Of a stretch of DNA of 64,000 nucleotides, positions 61,063 through 64,000 are shown one piece after another. Origin of the DNA: Calvatia gigantea (lineage: Eukaryota; Basidiomycota; Agaricomycetes; Agaricales; Lycoperdaceae); assembly GCA_025093985.1 (NCBI GenBank), contig JACAAK010000002.1:3100001-3164000 (forward strand), written 5' to 3'. The translations under genes and the position numbers were made by a program. Each line of letters begins with the position of its first letter. Position 1 is the stretch's first letter. The notes under the pieces were generated by a model. The model searched no databases. It was not told the DNA's origin and saw only the letters and a list, made by a program, of their open reading frames with translations.

Positions 61063-64000
61063 AAAAAGTTTGCCTTGGTTTTTCTCCTCTTCTCTCTGGT
61101 TCCATTATGCAAGTGATCTCAACCCCATTATACCTCCCAGCTCTCTTCTTCATTTTTCTTTTCCTGGTGTTTCTGCGCATTGATTGCCCTGCTAGTGTAG
61201 CTTACCCGAAGTGAAAAAGCTGTAATTCTGAATCCCCTAGATTTTGTAGGTTTATACTGTAGACGAACAGTTAATTGTTCTCCTCCTTACTATTAATAAT
61301 ATACCCTCGCAGAAACCAAGCCGAGAACATTCTCCACCTAATCCTGAAGCCTGAAGCTTGAAGGGCGATGCGTTGTAGCATGGAAGTAGCTATCTGGTGA
61401 CACGAAGATGACGTTTGGATACATGCATCCGGTACACTCTCTGACGCCTGCAATTCCACGGAAACGGTGGTAGAAACCCCCCTCATTTCCCCCCAGCCTT
61501 ACCGTTGTCCGAATTATAGAGCTCAAGCCTTTGCCCCCTCCCCCTTCCCCGCCCGTGGAAGGAAGCCATTTGCCGCGCGCCCGTGGGGCAGGGAGATGTA
61601 TAATTCCTCGCCAACTCACCTTTCTTTTAGACTATGAATGCGACCACGTTACGAAATCGCCGTAGGAATAATAAACACTTACTTGTTCTTACACACACTG
61701 CATCATTTCACCTGAAAGCTCACTCTAAACTGCTATGCTCTCCGTTCCATGGCAGAAATAACCTATTCCCAAGCAGAACTTGCAATATCCCCTTGACTGC
61801 TACTGATCATAATCAAGTTTCGTGCGATACTTTGGCGAGATGCACTCTAGGGAACCTGAGTACGGCTACCCAACCCCTGGTGCCAAACGTAAACGTGTGT
61901 CGATGAATCCGGTAATTTCGTACGCGATCTTGTCCACTTCCCTGATTCGTCGTACGGTTTTCCGCCGGGCGTGAAATCACTGCGGTGTGCTTGTTGACAA
62001 ACTTTAGACAGTCCTTTCCTAGCATGGGTTGGGAACCTCATAATTGAATTTGGCACCATTTTTGGTGAGCCCAGGGATGTGAGTTTAGGTTAGCGACTTG
62101 ATCAGAACCGGACGTCGTGAAATACCCCGCACTCACGAGGGTAAGCATGTTGGGATTACAACCGTATGACCCAGGGTTCTATTTCTAACCACTTGGCCAA
62201 CCTGCGGACTGGAATCAACGCTCGGCGCAGGCTCAGGTTTTTCACGTTCCAAAGTTACCCGACGTCGGTTTCCCACTGATCATTGGCTGTTACCCCGCAG
62301 TGGGGTTTCTTGGACCTGTGTGAAGACGTGTGATAGGTAAGCCCCTTGAGTAAAGTATCCCTGGACCGGATTATCAGCGATGTCTCAAGGTTGATGAGGT
62401 TCAATGTGAAGCTAGTGCGCACATACACAGCGAATAAACTAGGTTTTCGGAAGCGACGTTAATTTGTGTGGTTGATAGCCGGTTCTGTGATCATGAATTA
62501 TAGCTTTGCACTGCGGAAGGTGTCGAATTAGGTGTCCCTCCGATTTTCTATCATGCATACTTGACAAGCTGACGATTGATCATGATCATCGACGCAGGCT
62601 CATCGTCATCCTCCGATGTTAGGATCACAATCAGACCTGAACCTATTTTAGGCACCAGGGTACAATGTCAGTATATGTGGAATTTAGTCACAGGTCTATA
62701 CTTTCCCTCGGACCCGCCAAATTTTGGTATTAATCCAAAGTCTCCATGATAGCCGGACAGGTTAGGCATGTGTTGATGGAGTTGATTTTGGATAAGATCA
62801 TTCGTAGGGTGTTGATATTACAAACTTAGGATGACTAGCGCTGGTCGCTTGGAATGACACTGGGAGGCGAAATTTCAAATTTGCAAATGTGGCCATATTG
62901 GGAGTTAAGAAACTACGGTAGAGGACGAACGGTGGTAATCCCAAGCGGCTTTAGTAGTTTGTCCGTTGTCCTTGTCTGGCATCGTGAGTTGCGCGGATTT
63001 AACCAAAAGGACATGGTCACATCGTATATACGCATCATCTTGACTTAAGGCACATGATTCAGGAAGCTATCGTCAGGAAAACAAGAGGTTGGGGAAGACA
63101 ACGCTGAAAATGTCTTGGAATTCGGCCAATTCTAGCAACCGGTAACTCAGGCTGGAGCGGTGGTGAGTAGGAATCGAAAACCTGCTCGTAGCCTTGGGTG
63201 CATGACCATAGGGTCGTTTTTTGTACTGGTCTTTGAGCGCCTTGGCAGAAAAGCCAAAATTTCAAGCAGTAAACCCGGCGTACACTGTACTGGTCGCTGG
63301 GAGGTTGTCATAAGGGCCCAACAGTTCCGCATCTATTGAAGTCCTCTTCTTTTTGGTCTGACGTGCTAACGAGACTCAGCGGGTCGGAGCGATTGAAATA
63401 TCAACGGGATCTCTCAAGTCGGCTAATAGCGTGCCACAACATTGGGTATTACAATTCTTAGTAACTTTCCATTCTGATGGTCCTACCTGGTGCTAGCTGC
63501 GCTTGAACAAAACCCCATCCAGGGGAATTGAAATTGTTAGGAATGCATAATGTCAGACTGAGATAAATTCTCAATAAGCGGATTGAACGGAGGGCGTATC
63601 TTCGAAAAGCGCCATATAGGGAGCATATGAATGTAAGCATTGGCAACGACCTGCGGAGAGGGCTAGGCTTTGTTTGCAATTGGAGGTAGGGGAAGCGAGC
63701 AAGTTGAGTTCTCGTTATTCGATCAAAGCCCAAGTAATGCCGTGGATCCAGTGGACTGAGAGGAACTCCCGGGCACTTCTGGATATTCACCTCTATCGTG
63801 TGGGGCATGAGAACCTTCCTAACGACCCCGGTCTCTCGATCAAGAATATACGAAGGAAAGGCACAACGACGAACTCCTGGAACCTTCCTGCCCGAACAGG
63901 ATGCTGTGCGACTCGGATCAGACAAATAACTCGATCTTGATTTCAATGTTGGGTATCCTCAGGTATCCTCACATTGTTTGGGCGGCTGCATTGTCGCACT
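61063..64000. other. 2.9 kb without a recognisable gene, to the end of the window
   Basis: Short motif-free frames only (largest 162 codons, minus, 63458-63946). On the minus strand an A-box-like TGGCCAAGTGG (62199..62189) and a B-box-like GGTTGTAATCC (62163..62153) are spaced 25 nt, but no tRNA cloverleaf forms around them. Could be a decayed tRNA or tRNA-derived element, or chance. Confidence 0.35.

Overview
The window is nuclear DNA from a filamentous basidiomycete, most likely an agaricomycete. Genes are broken by many 45-75 nt GT-AG introns. The gene set is fungal: cerato-platanins, a GH88 hydrolase, a GH3 beta-glucosidase, a type IIC P-type ATPase, an Adp1-like ABCG transporter, a NACHT NTPase and a Zn2Cys6 factor. 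I see no rRNA, CRISPR or intact transposon. Exon models were built by hand from splice signals, reading phase and family conservation.

Layout. 1-3936: a 3' gene tail, a DUF7330-like fragment (-) and 2.9 kb of unexplained DNA with a strong hairpin. 3937-9227: linker-histone-domain protein (-), an unrecognised conserved protein (-) and divergent NTF2 (+). 11124-12711: GH88 (-). 14419-19723: dynamin-like VPS1 (+) and TATA-binding protein (+). 21078-23597: a NACHT gene with an internal stop (-). 24591-25014: cerato-platanin 1 (-). 26189-34282 (all +): a small unknown protein, GH3 beta-glucosidase, a membrane protein and a spartin-like senescence-domain protein. 34839-38945: ABCG transporter (-) divergent from COX17 (+). 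39318-39758: cerato-platanin 2 (-). 41660-46634: P-type cation ATPase (+). 46746-47574: MCP1/DUF1691 protein (-). 48116-51972: Ser/Thr kinase with a 949-nt intron (-). 54847-56479: OST48/WBP1 (-). 57112-61062: adenylate kinase (+) and Zn2Cys6 factor (+). The last 2.9 kb holds nothing I recognise.

There is no operon-like pathway. Housekeeping functions (nuclear import, endosomal/vacuolar fission, basal transcription, copper delivery to cytochrome oxidase, N-glycosylation, adenylate balance) are interleaved with genes for life on plant material: GH88, GH3 and two secreted cerato-platanins. Two tight divergent pairs (unknown gene/NTF2 and ABCG/COX17) share short promoters.

The most striking observation is a recurring defect. 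Six apparent +1 insertions break five genes that are otherwise well conserved (VPS1, cerato-platanin 1, GH3, the senescence-domain gene twice, OST48). Two of these genes are normally indispensable or nearly so. Four of the six can be read as a base placed between the C and G of an expected CpG. Assembly error is the likeliest cause, but it can be tested. No convincing new multi-gene system was found.
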